Below are positions 47,938 through 57,840 of a stretch of DNA of 64,000 nucleotides, one piece after another; position 1 is the first letter of the stretch; the number at the start of each line of letters is the position of its first letter. The stretch is from the NCBI RefSeq assembly GCF_000009905.1, contig NC_006177.1, forward strand, positions 744,001-808,000, read 5' to 3'. Below the pieces are notes generated by a model. The model was not told the DNA's origin, did not search any database, and saw only the letters and a list, made by a program, of their open reading frames with translations. Position numbers and translations under genes: made by a program. This stretch comes from Symbiobacterium thermophilum IAM 14863. GTDB lineage: Bacteria > Bacillota > Sulfobacillia > Symbiobacteriales > Symbiobacteriaceae.

Positions 47938-50900
47938 TCACCGGACGACCTCCACCGTCAAGGTGACGGTGTCCTCGTTCCCTTCCAGGTCGGTGACCGT
48001 CAGCGTCACCGTGTACGTGCCGGTCTCCGCCCACTGGTGGATCATCACCGGCGTGGGCTGGAGCGACCGGGTACCGTCGCCCATGTCCCACTCATACCAG
48101 ACGATCGGCAGGCGGGACGTGGACTTCAGGCCGCTGTACACCACGGTGTGATTGCGCCTGGCCATGGTGGGGCCCTCGATCACGGCCTTCGGCCCCTCGG
48201 TTTCCTCGGCGGTCACCACCACGTCGAGCGTTACCACGGTGGTCTGGCCGTTCCGGTCCGTCGCCGTCACGGTGATGGTGTACGTACCGGGCTCCCCGTA
48301 CCGGTGCGTGATGCTCCGGCCGGGCTGGATGGGGGTGCCGTCGCCCATGTCCCACTCGTAGCGGACGATGGGGACGTCGGAGCTGAGCTGACCCGCATCC
48401 CAGCGGGCGTTGGTGTTGACCTCGACGGAGGTGGGCCCTTGGATGACGGCCACGGGGCTGCCGGGCTCGCCGGGCTCGCCGGGCTCACCGGGCTCGCCGG
48501 GCTCACCGGGCTCCGCATCGGGGACGATGGTCAGGAGGCCCGGGGCGGTCGCCCGCACCGTATTGCCGGCGGCATCCATCGCCCGGAAGCGGACGAACGC
48601 CTGCGGCAGGCTCATCCCTTCGGGCACCGTGAACGTGCCCTCGTAGTGCCCGGGCTCCGTCTCGGTCATGGCGATCTCGCCGGGTTCCAGGCCGAACGTG
48701 GCGTCGTCGCCGTGCGTCGAGCCGCCGCCCAGGTTCGGCACGATGCTGAACGCCGCCAGGGCTAGGCCGGGTTCGGAGTCAAAGGAGACCGTCAGGGTGT
48801 CGCCGGGGCGCAGCGTGAGATCGGTGTCGGGATGCAGGTTGCTGAGTTCGGGCGGGACCGTGTCCACCGTCATGGTCACGGCGGCGGACGTCGCGTTCCC
48901 GGCCCGGTCGACGGCCGTAACGGTGATGAGGTTCTCACCCTCGCGGACGATGATCTCGGCGGTGAACCGGCCGTCGTCATCCACCTCGGCCGCCGTGCCG
49001 TTCACGTCAACCCCGGCCAGGTACGGGTCCACGGCCTGGCCCGTGACCGTGAGCAGGCGGTGGTTCTGCACCGCGCCGTCCGCCGGGTGCTCGATGACCA
49101 GCTCGGGGGCGGTGAGGTCGACGACGATCCGGACGGGGGCCGACGGGCTCGTGCTGCCGCCGTCCGCGTCGGTGGCCACGGCCGTCAGGGCGTACTCGCC
49201 CTCGTCCAGCGTCAGCACGGCTGCGAAGGCGCCCTCCGGGCCGGCTGTGGTCTCCGCTGCCGGCACGCCGTTGGCGAAGATGGTCACGGTCGTGTTCGGC
49301 GCGCTCGTGCCCTCGACGAGGACCTCAGTCTGGTTGGTGAAGGCGCCGTCCGTCGGGCTCAGGATGACCGGCGGCGCGATCTCCGTGGAGATCAGGGCCC
49401 GGATCATGGCGTTGCCGTAGGCCGCAAACGGTTCAAATTCGCGGGCGTCCAGGACGTACCACGTGCGGCCCTGGTCAGACGACTCGTCGAAGGCCAGGCC
49501 GGGCACGTACGGGTAGTCATCCGTCTGCAGCACGGCCACGTAGAAGTCGCCCTGCACCGTGAGGCCGTACGGCCGCAGGTCCACCTCGGTCCAGCCGCCG
49601 CGGACGGCGTTGTCCACCCGGATGGGACCGAGCAGGAGCCTGCCGGGCGAGCCGTCGGGCTGGCTGCCGTACACGGCCACCAGGAAGCTGTTCCCGCCCG
49701 GAACCGGCCAGTCGCTGCTCCAGAACCGGACCCGCGCGCCCGTCACCATCACGGTCTGGCCCGGCTCGGGCGACATCCGAACGGCGAAGCCGCTGTTGGG
49801 CGCCCCGATGGCCCTGGCGTTCTCCGCGGTGCCGTCGTCATAGGCGAGCTCGCCGGGCAGTCCCGCGAAGGAGTTCAGAGCGACCGCAATCTCGGTGGTC
49901 TCGCCCGCCAGGACCTCCACCGGGATTTCCACCATCTGGTGGTTCGGGTGGGAGACCCGCACCGTGTAGGAGCCTACCAGCAGGTCCAGCGTGAACCGGC
50001 CGGTGGCGTCGGTGAAGGTCGGCGCGACCCGTGCGTCTTCGAGCGCCTGCACGCGGGCGCCCCGGATGGGCTCACCGGTGATGGCGTTGGTGACGGTGCC
50101 GGTCACGAAGCCGCGCGGGATCGGCTCCATCAGGAAGTTGACGCTCAGGTCCTCGCCGGGGCCCAGCGTGACCCGTCGGGTCTGCGGATAGTAGCCGTAG
50201 GCTTCCGCCAGGAGGGTGTAGTCGCCGGCGGGGAGCAGCAGCGCGTACGTGCCGTCGACCGGGTTGGTGCGCACCACGCGGCCGCTCTCCAGGGCGGTGA
50301 CCGTGCCCTCCAGCACCGGCAGCGCCTGGATGATCACGGCGGGCTCATCGCTCTCCACCCGGTACCGGGTAACGGACGCGTCCGGCAGCGGCATCCGCAG
50401 GCTGGCGGGCTGGGCATGCTTCTCATCCTTCAGGGTGATGGGGTCGCCGGGGTCGGAGAAGCTCAGGTCGACGCGTGCGGCGCCGGACTCTGTGCCGACG
50501 ACCATGACGTCATCGACGTACCAGCCGGGATAGGTGACGGAGACGTCGGAGGTGAACCGGAACCGGATCTGCACGGTCTGGCCCACGTAGTCGGTGAGGT
50601 CGATGATCGGGGTTTCGGGACCGACCGGGGGCGAGCCCGACGGCGAGTTGTAGACGGCCAGCTCGGTCCACGTCTCGCCGCCGTCCGCGGTGATCTCCAC
50701 CCGTCCGAAGTCGTAGTTCCGTTCCAGCTGGTACCAGTGGGTGAAGCTGAGGGCGGCCGTCGCGAGGCCGTTCAGATCGATGGGCGGGGAGATCAGGGAG
50801 GCGTTGGCGTTGTTGGGATAGTTGCCCGACAGGTTGGTGGCCCACAGGTGCTCGCCGGAGAAGGCCCTGCCGGGGCCGCTGGTGGGCACACCCCACTGCC

Positions 50901-53637
50901 ACGGGTCGTTGGTGCCGGCGGTCGTCCACTCGCCCGGACCGGCCTCCATGTCGTCCCTGAACCGGATGTCCACGACAGGCGGGGTCGCGGCGGCCTCACT
51001 GGAGTACGCGCTCTCGTTGCCGAAGAGGTCGGTGGCCGTCACCACGTAGTAGTAGGTGGTGCCGCCTTCCACGGTCGTGTCGTGATAGGCCGGCTGGGTG
51101 GTAGAGCCGATGGGCGCGTACCCCTCGCCCGGGCTGGTCGACCGGTAGACCGTGTAGTGGTGCAGGTCGACGGCTTCGCTGGCGTCCCAGGTGAGGGCGA
51201 CCGAGCCCAGCGCCGTCCCCTGCGCGGTCAGGTTGGCCGGTGCGGCCGGCGGCTCGTCGTCGACGTACACCTCCACGTCATCGATGTACCAGCCCTGCCG
51301 GGTGACACTGCCGTCGCTGTCCAGGACGAAGGCGACGTAGATGTCGGACAGCCCTGCGTAGGCGGAGAGGTCGAGCACCGCTTCAAGGTACGACCCGCTG
51401 CTGCCGGTGAAGGAGGCCAGGATGTCCCAGGTCTCGCCATAGTTCGCGGTGGCGGCCACGATGCCGCGGTCGAAGTTGTTCTCGAACTCGTACCAGTGCT
51501 TGAACCGGAGAGCGGCCGGACCGTCGCGCAGGTCGATGGGCGGGGTGATCAGGTAGGCCTCGGCGTTGTTCGCGTAGTTGCTGTGCAGGTTGGTGGCGGC
51601 CACGTTCCGTCCGGAGTAGGCTGCGCCAGGGCCGGTGGTCGGCTCACCGATCTGCCACTGGTCCGCGGGCGAACCGGCGGTGGTCCAGCCAGTGATCAGG
51701 CCGGCCACGGCCTGCTCGAAGTCTTCCAGGTAGCCCGGCGTAATGCCGTCGATGAGCGCGACCACATGCGGCTGGGTGCGGGTACCGCTGTAGGCGTGGT
51801 TGTTGCCATAGTCGACAGCTTCAATGTAGTACTCCACCGTGTCGGCGGTGGATAGCTCGCCCGGGATGGTGGCGATGAAGGTTCCGCCCCTGTGGTCACC
51901 GGAGACCTGGGTCATGTCCACGATGCCCCACCAGGTGAGACCGGGCTGCCGGAAGCGCAGGTACACCGCCGTCAGGGCGACGTCGTCCGTGATCTCGGCC
52001 GCGATGACGGTGGGCGCGCGCTTGAATCCCTGGGCGACGGGCGTGTGCCGGATGGTCGGGCCGATGAAGTCCTCGCCTTCCGTGGCCAGCCGGCCGGAGA
52101 TGCGGCCGTCGGCGACGCCCAGGATGGAGGCCGCCGCCTTGTGCGCGTCGACGACGCCGTACCCGTATCCGTTGTTGGGAACGCTCGGATACTGGTCGCT
52201 CGTCAGCGGCTCCGCGGTGCCGGTGAGGATCTCCTCGATCTCATCCACGGTCAGGCTGGCGTCCGCCTGCCGGAGCAGGGCCGCCACCCCGGCCACGTGC
52301 GGCGCGGCCATCGACGTGCCGTTCATCAGGCCGTACAGGCCGCCGGGCAGGGCGGAACGGACCAGCGTACCCGGCGCCGACACCTCGGGCTTGATCTCGC
52401 CGTAGGGGGTCGGCCCGCGGCCGGAGGATCCGTTGAGGACGTCATCCTTTCGGATGTTGCCCACGGCGATGGATTCGGGGTAGTTGGCGGGCACGGCCAC
52501 GGTGCCCGGTTCAGGGCCGCTGTTGCCGGCGGCGAAGATGGGGACGATCCCTGCCGCACGCCAGGCTTCGACGACGGACCGGAACCACTCGTTGATGCCC
52601 GGGCCGCCGCCCCAGGAGTTGTTGACCACGTCAGGCGCGTTGGCCGGGTCCCCGCCCGGGTTCAACAGCCACTGGGCGCCCTCCAGGATCCAGCTGGTGT
52701 AGCCGCTCCCGGTCTCATCCAGGATCTTGACGGCGATCCACTGCGCCCCGGGGGCGACGCCGATCTGAACCTGGCCGTCGGGGGTGCGGCCGACCATGGT
52801 GCCCATGGTGTGGGTGCCGTGGCCGTCGTCATCATAGGGCTGGGGGCGCCGGTTCACCACGTCCAGCCAGAACGCGCTGTGGTCGGAGGCGCCGTTGCCC
52901 CGGTACTGGGCGGCCAGCGCCGGATGGGTGCCATCCACGCCGGTGTCCAGATTGGCGACCACCACGCCGGTGCCGTCGATGTCAAACTGGTTCCACACCC
53001 CGGGGGCGCCGATGCGCGCGATGTTCCATTCGGGCTGGCCGGTGGCCACGGCCGCGGGCTCCTCCACGGCCACCAGTTCGGACCGGATGAGGTGGATCTC
53101 CTCGTCCGCGTAGATGGCCTCCACTTCCGGGAGGGCGGCGATCTTCTGCATCGTCGCCTGGTCGGAGGTGACCGCCACCATGTTGACAATCCAGAAGGGC
53201 TGGAACGACTTGACCTGTCCCGTTGCCTGGGCCTTCTCCAGGAAAGAGACCAGCCCGGCCTGAGACAGCTCCGCCGCTTCCTGGAGGCTGTTGACAACCG
53301 CGCGGCGGGCCGCCACCTCGGCGGTCGCAGGGGATGGCGCCAGCTCCCGGGCGGCGCTGGCAGCCCCCATGATGTCCGCCTCGACCCTCAGCTTCACCAG
53401 GTAGCGGACCTGCTCGCTGCTCTTGAAGGCTTCGAGGACGCTGGACTGGATCTTGGCCAGTGCGCGGGCCGGGGATTCGTCGGTGACGGAGTGCACCAGG
53501 GGCATCCTGGGCTCCGTCTGCACGGGTCCGGGGCGCATGTCGGCGCCGACCGCCGCCGGCGCCTGGGCCGGGACGGCGGCGGCGAGGAGCAGCGCCAGAC
53601 CGGAGCGCAGAAGCCGGGAACGGATCGCTGATCGCAT
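47938..53637 (-). CDS. Very large secreted subtilisin-like serine protease with MAM, FN3, carboxypeptidase-regulatory and PKD modules
   Basis: This 1899-residue exoprotease has a signal peptide, an inhibitor I9-like propeptide region (about residues 65-185), and an S8 domain with triad Asp231 (NLDTGVDGTHP), His273 (DGHGTHTMGT) and Ser442 (NGTSMAAPHVAG). Two lectin/MAM-like domains follow, each with WQ(I/W)G..TSGPG and GWY(I/V)DDV, separated by a fibronectin III domain. Two prealbumin-like regions, bacterial Ig-like domains, a short Gly-Glu-Pro repeat and two C-terminal PKD domains (YEWDMGDGT twice) complete the chain. It resembles bacillopeptidase F, extended. No sorting motif is seen. It probably degrades extracellular protein. 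ATG at 53637 follows GGGAGGTGG. Confidence 0.93.
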   Translation of the reverse strand: MRSAIRSRLLRSGLALLLAAAVPAQAPAAVGADMRPGPVQTEPRMPLVHSVTDESPARALAKIQSSVLEAFKSSEQVRYLVKLRVEADIMGAASAARELAPSPATAEVAARRAVVNSLQEAAELSQAGLVSFLEKAQATGQVKSFQPFWIVNMVAVTSDQATMQKIAALPEVEAIYADEEIHLIRSELVAVEEPAAVATGQPEWNIARIGAPGVWNQFDIDGTGVVVANLDTGVDGTHPALAAQYRGNGASDHSAFWLDVVNRRPQPYDDDGHGTHTMGTMVGRTPDGQVQIGVAPGAQWIAVKILDETGSGYTSWILEGAQWLLNPGGDPANAPDVVNNSWGGGPGINEWFRSVVEAWRAAGIVPIFAAGNSGPEPGTVAVPANYPESIAVGNIRKDDVLNGSSGRGPTPYGEIKPEVSAPGTLVRSALPGGLYGLMNGTSMAAPHVAGVAALLRQADASLTVDEIEEILTGTAEPLTSDQYPSVPNNGYGYGVVDAHKAAASILGVADGRISGRLATEGEDFIGPTIRHTPVAQGFKRAPTVIAAEITDDVALTAVYLRFRQPGLTWWGIVDMTQVSGDHRGGTFIATIPGELSTADTVEYYIEAVDYGNNHAYSGTRTQPHVVALIDGITPGYLEDFEQAVAGLITGWTTAGSPADQWQIGEPTTGPGAAYSGRNVAATNLHSNYANNAEAYLITPPIDLRDGPAALRFKHWYEFENNFDRGIVAATANYGETWDILASFTGSSGSYLEAVLDLSAYAGLSDIYVAFVLDSDGSVTRQGWYIDDVEVYVDDEPPAAPANLTAQGTALGSVALTWDASEAVDLHHYTVYRSTSPGEGYAPIGSTTQPAYHDTTVEGGTTYYYVVTATDLFGNESAYSSEAAATPPVVDIRFRDDMEAGPGEWTTAGTNDPWQWGVPTSGPGRAFSGEHLWATNLSGNYPNNANASLISPPIDLNGLATAALSFTHWYQLERNYDFGRVEITADGGETWTELAVYNSPSGSPPVGPETPIIDLTDYVGQTVQIRFRFTSDVSVTYPGWYVDDVMVVGTESGAARVDLSFSDPGDPITLKDEKHAQPASLRMPLPDASVTRYRVESDEPAVIIQALPVLEGTVTALESGRVVRTNPVDGTYALLLPAGDYTLLAEAYGYYPQTRRVTLGPGEDLSVNFLMEPIPRGFVTGTVTNAITGEPIRGARVQALEDARVAPTFTDATGRFTLDLLVGSYTVRVSHPNHQMVEIPVEVLAGETTEIAVALNSFAGLPGELAYDDGTAENARAIGAPNSGFAVRMSPEPGQTVMVTGARVRFWSSDWPVPGGNSFLVAVYGSQPDGSPGRLLLGPIRVDNAVRGGWTEVDLRPYGLTVQGDFYVAVLQTDDYPYVPGLAFDESSDQGRTWYVLDAREFEPFAAYGNAMIRALISTEIAPPVILSPTDGAFTNQTEVLVEGTSAPNTTVTIFANGVPAAETTAGPEGAFAAVLTLDEGEYALTAVATDADGGSTSPSAPVRIVVDLTAPELVIEHPADGAVQNHRLLTVTGQAVDPYLAGVDVNGTAAEVDDDGRFTAEIIVREGENLITVTAVDRAGNATSAAVTMTVDTVPPELSNLHPDTDLTLRPGDTLTVSFDSEPGLALAAFSIVPNLGGGSTHGDDATFGLEPGEIAMTETEPGHYEGTFTVPEGMSLPQAFVRFRAMDAAGNTVRATAPGLLTIVPDAEPGEPGEPGEPGEPGEPGSPVAVIQGPTSVEVNTNARWDAGQLSSDVPIVRYEWDMGDGTPIQPGRSITHRYGEPGTYTITVTATDRNGQTTVVTLDVVVTAEETEGPKAVIEGPTMARRNHTVVYSGLKSTSRLPIVWYEWDMGDGTRSLQPTPVMIHQWAETGTYTVTLTVTDLEGNEDTVTLTVEVVR
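48461..48514 (-). repeat. Six 9-base repeats coding (Gly-Glu-Pro)n
   Basis: Six consecutive copies of ccgggctcg, with third-position changes in the last base (g, a or c), code a Gly-Glu-Pro collagen-like linker in the protease. Such in-frame repeats can vary in number between strains. Confidence 0.85.
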
Positions 53638-53824
53638 GAACGCTCCACCTCCCAACGGGTTTTCGAGGGTTGGGGCCCCTGCCCTCGGTGGAGGGGGTGT
53701 TCGCCCATGCGCACAGCAATTCCTGCCATAGTCTGAATTTCCCTACAAATAAGCCGTCAGCGAAACGCCCGCCCGGCCGGGCGGCAAATCAGCCCCCGGA
53801 ACGACGGTCTGGCGGGACTTCACC

Positions 53825-53834
53825 GCATAGACTG
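53825..53834 (+). promoter_or_regulatory. Sporulation-type -10 box upstream of yhbH
   Basis: GCATAGACTG lies 52 bases ahead of the yhbH start. CATAGACT matches the sigma-E -10 consensus CATACAnT at seven of eight positions if a G for C change is allowed. The same 10-mer occurs upstream of spoVR at 61697. No clear -35 box was found in the GC-rich flank. Confidence 0.45.
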
Positions 53835-53885
53835 GAGTACGACCCGTGCACCGTCCCGGGTGCGCAGCGAGGAGGGGGGAGGAGC

Positions 53886-55028
53886 ATGGCCTCGACGTCT
53901 CGGCACGACTGGAGCCTGCATCGGAAGGGGCCCGTCGATCAGGCCCGGCACAATGAAAAGGTCAAGGAGGCGATCCGGCAGAACCTGCCCGAGATCATCG
54001 CCGAGGAGTCCATCATCACCTCCGACGGGAAGCGGCTTGTCAAAGTGCCCATCCGGACGCTGGAGGAGTACCGCTTCCGGTTCAACCCCAACCAGGGTAA
54101 GCGCGTGGGACAGGGTGACGGCGACTCGAAGGTCGGCGACGTGATCGCACGGGCCAGGCCCGGGGGCCAGGGCGGCGGCGGAACGCAGCCCGGGGACCAG
54201 CCCGGGGTCGACTACTACGAGGCCGAGGTGACGGTCGACGACCTGGCGGAGCTCATCTTCGAGGACCTCGGCCTGCCGGACCTGAGGCCGAAGTCGACGC
54301 AGGAGATCCCCACCGAGGAGGTGCGGTTCACCGAGGTCCGGAAGAAGGGGCCGATGTCCAACCTGGACCGGCGGCGGACCATCATGGAGAACCTGAAGCG
54401 GAACGCCCGCCGGGGCATGCCCGTTCTGGGCAACATCACCAACGACGACCTGCGGTTCAAGGTGTGGGAGCAGGAGATGCGCCCCAGCAGCAGCGCCGTC
54501 GTGATCGCGATGCGCGACGCCTCCGGATCTATGGGCGAATTTAAGAAGTATATCACCCGGAGCCTGTTCTTCTGGATGATTCGGTTCCTGCGCACCAAGT
54601 ACCAGGACGTGGAGATCGTCTTCATCACGCACCACTCCGAGGCGCAGGAAGTGGACGAGGAAGCGTTCTTCAAGATGGGCGAGAGCGGCGGCACGCGGGT
54701 CTCCTCGGCCTATAAGCTGGCGTTGGAGATCATCCAGGAGCGGTACGACCCCGAGCGGTGGAACATCTACCCGTTCCACTTCAGCGACGGCGACAACTGG
54801 AGCGACAACGACAACAGGCTGTGCGTGGAGCTGGTGGGAAAGCTGCTGGAGGTCTGCAATCTGTTCGGGTACGGGGAGATTCGCGAGGGCGGGTACACAA
54901 GTTCCCTGATGAGCGCGTTCTCGGCGATCAAGGACCCGCGGTTCGTGATCGTGACGATCACGGAGAAGCGGGACGTGTACCCGGCCTTGCAGAAGTGGTT
55001 CAGCCGCGGCGGTATGGCGGTGGGGTGA
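53886..55028 (+). CDS. yhbH: Sporulation protein YhbH (DUF444, von Willebrand A-like)
   Basis: This 380-residue protein has a basic N-terminal part (DQARHNEKVKEAIRQNLPEIIAEESI), a Gly/Gln-rich stretch and a von Willebrand A-like domain with a MIDAS DASGSMG, LFFWMIRFLRTKY and PFHFSDGDNWSDND. The family acts with the PrkA kinase and SpoVR in sporulation or stress; the E. coli partner is YeaH. The ATG at 53886 follows GGAGGGGGGAGG. It diverges from the subtilase. SpoVR is encoded 6.7 kb downstream, but no PrkA gene lies in the window. Confidence 0.93.
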   Translation: MASTSRHDWSLHRKGPVDQARHNEKVKEAIRQNLPEIIAEESIITSDGKRLVKVPIRTLEEYRFRFNPNQGKRVGQGDGDSKVGDVIARARPGGQGGGGTQPGDQPGVDYYEAEVTVDDLAELIFEDLGLPDLRPKSTQEIPTEEVRFTEVRKKGPMSNLDRRRTIMENLKRNARRGMPVLGNITNDDLRFKVWEQEMRPSSSAVVIAMRDASGSMGEFKKYITRSLFFWMIRFLRTKYQDVEIVFITHHSEAQEVDEEAFFKMGESGGTRVSSAYKLALEIIQERYDPERWNIYPFHFSDGDNWSDNDNRLCVELVGKLLEVCNLFGYGEIREGGYTSSLMSAFSAIKDPRFVIVTITEKRDVYPALQKWFSRGGMAVG

Positions 55029-55045
55029 GGCTCAGGAATCGGAGC

Positions 55046-55075
55046 CGGGGGACGCGCCGTGGGGGCCGTCCCCCG
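55046..55075 (+). terminator. Possible terminator after yhbH
   Basis: cgggggac (55046-55053) and gtcccccg (55068-55075) pair perfectly 17 bases past the stop; the 14-base loop and lack of T run make it weak. Confidence 0.4.
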
Positions 55076-55149
55076 GGGCCGCCCCGCGCAGGGAGGCTGC
55101 GGGCGGGGCTCGGCTTCGCCGTGCCGCGGGAGGGGCCTCGCGCAGCACG

Positions 55150-55179
55150 TTGACGCAGGCGGAGGCTGCACGATACAAT
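55150..55179 (+). promoter_or_regulatory. Strong sigma-A promoter upstream of the thiolase leader
   Basis: TTGACG (55150-55155) and TACAAT (55174-55179) are 18 bases apart, near consensus. The predicted start, near 55187, leaves a leader of about 225 bases before the thiolase TTG. Confidence 0.75.
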
Positions 55180-55186
55180 GGCGGAG

Positions 55187-55295
55187 GATCATCCGATAAG
55201 TTCGAATAATGGAGCTGAACGAGGGTAATGCTTATCGGTCTCACGCTGCACGCGCCAAGCTCAGCCAGGTCGACCCCGGGCTGAGCTTTACTCTT
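55187..55295 (+). ncRNA. Structured leader RNA or small RNA ending in a terminator-like hairpin
   Basis: Downstream of the promoter, ccgataag (55193-55200) pairs with cttatcgg (55231-55238), closing a 30-base loop that contains a smaller gttc/gaac stem. A second hairpin has 10-base arms aagctcagcc (55257-55266) and ggctgagctt (55279-55288), followed by TTACTCTT. This order (promoter, folded domain, hairpin with U-rich tail) is that of a riboswitch-type attenuator or a small RNA. It does not match any riboswitch consensus that I know. The downstream thiolase would be the regulated gene. Confidence 0.4.
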
Positions 55296-55412
55296 ACAAG
55301 TAATGTAGCGCCGTGAGCGCTGCTCCGTGGCGCGGCATGAACCGGGGAGGGGCGGCGGGCCGCTGCCCCCGGCGCAGACCCGAGGCTTTCGCCCACCAGG
55401 AGGTGTCCGTTT

Positions 55413-56627
<1,215 letters not shown>

Positions 56628-56655
56628 AGGGTCCGTCCGCGCCCCACCCGCCCGG

Positions 56656-57588
56656 CTACTCCTTCCTCGGCCCCACGAACGTCTGGAGCGCATCCGCCGA
56701 CCAGACCGGGACCAAAGGGGTCGAGTGCGACGCGGTCATCACCCGGTAGATCTCCGCAGAGAGCCGGGCGATGGCCGCGTCGGCTTCCTCCAGCGGCGCG
56801 CCCTCCGTGAGCACGACCAGGATGTACGGCCGGGTGGCGTATACGATGGCCGAATCGTGGTAGCTGCCCTCGTAGGAGCCGTGCTTGTGCATGTGAGGCA
56901 CGCCGTCCGGCAGGCCGGCGGTGATCCGCCCCCGATACGTCGCCGCCAGCAGCGGCCGGACGATCAGGCTCGCGCGCTCGGGATCCTCCAGGGACAACAC
57001 GTGCAGGTGCCGCCACCATTGAAGGACGCTCAGGGCGCTGGCCCGCGGCAGCCGGTCCTCGTGGGTCAGCCGCCCCCCGATGGTCTCCGTCCAGCGTTCA
57101 ATGTTCCCCCATCCCAGGCGGCGGCCCAGCATGTTGACGGCCACGTTGTCGCTGTAGGCCAGGGCCCAGTGGACCAGGTCCTGGACGGGGTACAGGTCGC
57201 CGAACTCGGCCGCCTCAAACGCCCCGGTCAGGGGCGGTTCCACGTCGGCCTCGGTGTACTCGATGAGATCCCCCCATCCGATCTTCCCAGCCCGGTACTG
57301 TTCCAGCGCGTAGAGGGCCACGGGCACCTTCACCGTGCTGGCCGGGTGGTAAAGCCGGTCTGCGTTGTGGAGCCAGCGCTGCCCGGTGAGGAGGTCCTCC
57401 AGCGCCACGCTGTACTCCCCGGGGAAGTCCGCCATCGCCCGGCTCACCGCCTCGGCGATGTGTGACGGCGGGATCGGGCTGGCGTAGACGGTGGGAAGCG
57501 GATCGCGCTCTTGCATCGTCGGCAGCTCGGGGGCGGTACTCAGGGTGAGCAAGCTGAGCAGCGCCCACGCCGCGGCTTGGGTGCGCAC
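56656..57588 (-). CDS. Class A beta-lactamase-like serine hydrolase
   Basis: This 310-residue secreted protein has a signal-like start (QAAAWALLSLLTLSTAP) and the serine beta-lactamase/transpeptidase motifs: S84xxK87 (PASTVKVP), SDN (ALAYSDNVAVNML) and K-H-G (HKHGSY) where class A enzymes have KTG. It belongs to the PF13354-type family, whose members are beta-lactamases or related amidases. The Glu of the omega loop cannot be placed with certainty. GTG at 57588 lies ten bases after AAGGAG; the longer frame upstream reads through the AT-rich promoter and is not coding. Confidence 0.85.
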   Translation of the reverse strand: MRTQAAAWALLSLLTLSTAPELPTMQERDPLPTVYASPIPPSHIAEAVSRAMADFPGEYSVALEDLLTGQRWLHNADRLYHPASTVKVPVALYALEQYRAGKIGWGDLIEYTEADVEPPLTGAFEAAEFGDLYPVQDLVHWALAYSDNVAVNMLGRRLGWGNIERWTETIGGRLTHEDRLPRASALSVLQWWRHLHVLSLEDPERASLIVRPLLAATYRGRITAGLPDGVPHMHKHGSYEGSYHDSAIVYATRPYILVVLTEGAPLEEADAAIARLSAEIYRVMTASHSTPLVPVWSADALQTFVGPRKE

Positions 57589-57777
57589 GCCCGTCACACT
57601 CCTTCGTACATATACAATAACGCCATAGAAGGACAAAGGGTATACGGAGTTGCGGGCTACGCTACGGCAACGAACGCAGCGGGGGACGGATGTGGTGTCC
57701 CGGCCCGGGGGTGCGAGCGGTCGCCGAGGTGGTATCATGATGGCCGGGTCGCACCGCTGCCGGCTGAGCGACCGCTG

Positions 57778-57806
57778 TTGACACAAATGTTACGAAAAGA
57801 TTATGC
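57778..57806 (+). promoter_or_regulatory. Sigma-A promoter of the aldehyde dehydrogenase
   Basis: TTGACA (57778-57783), 17 bases, TTATGC (57801-57806); the start GTG at 57841 is 35 bases further on. Confidence 0.8.
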
Positions 57807-57840
57807 TTAGCGCGACGATAACGCCTGGGAGGGAGCGCAG

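Noticed and set aside
57589-57786. Extension of the beta-lactamase-like gene to an upstream start
   Set aside because: It reads through the AT-rich promoter region and yields Arg/Cys-rich sequence without a signal peptide; the GTG at 57588 is followed by one.
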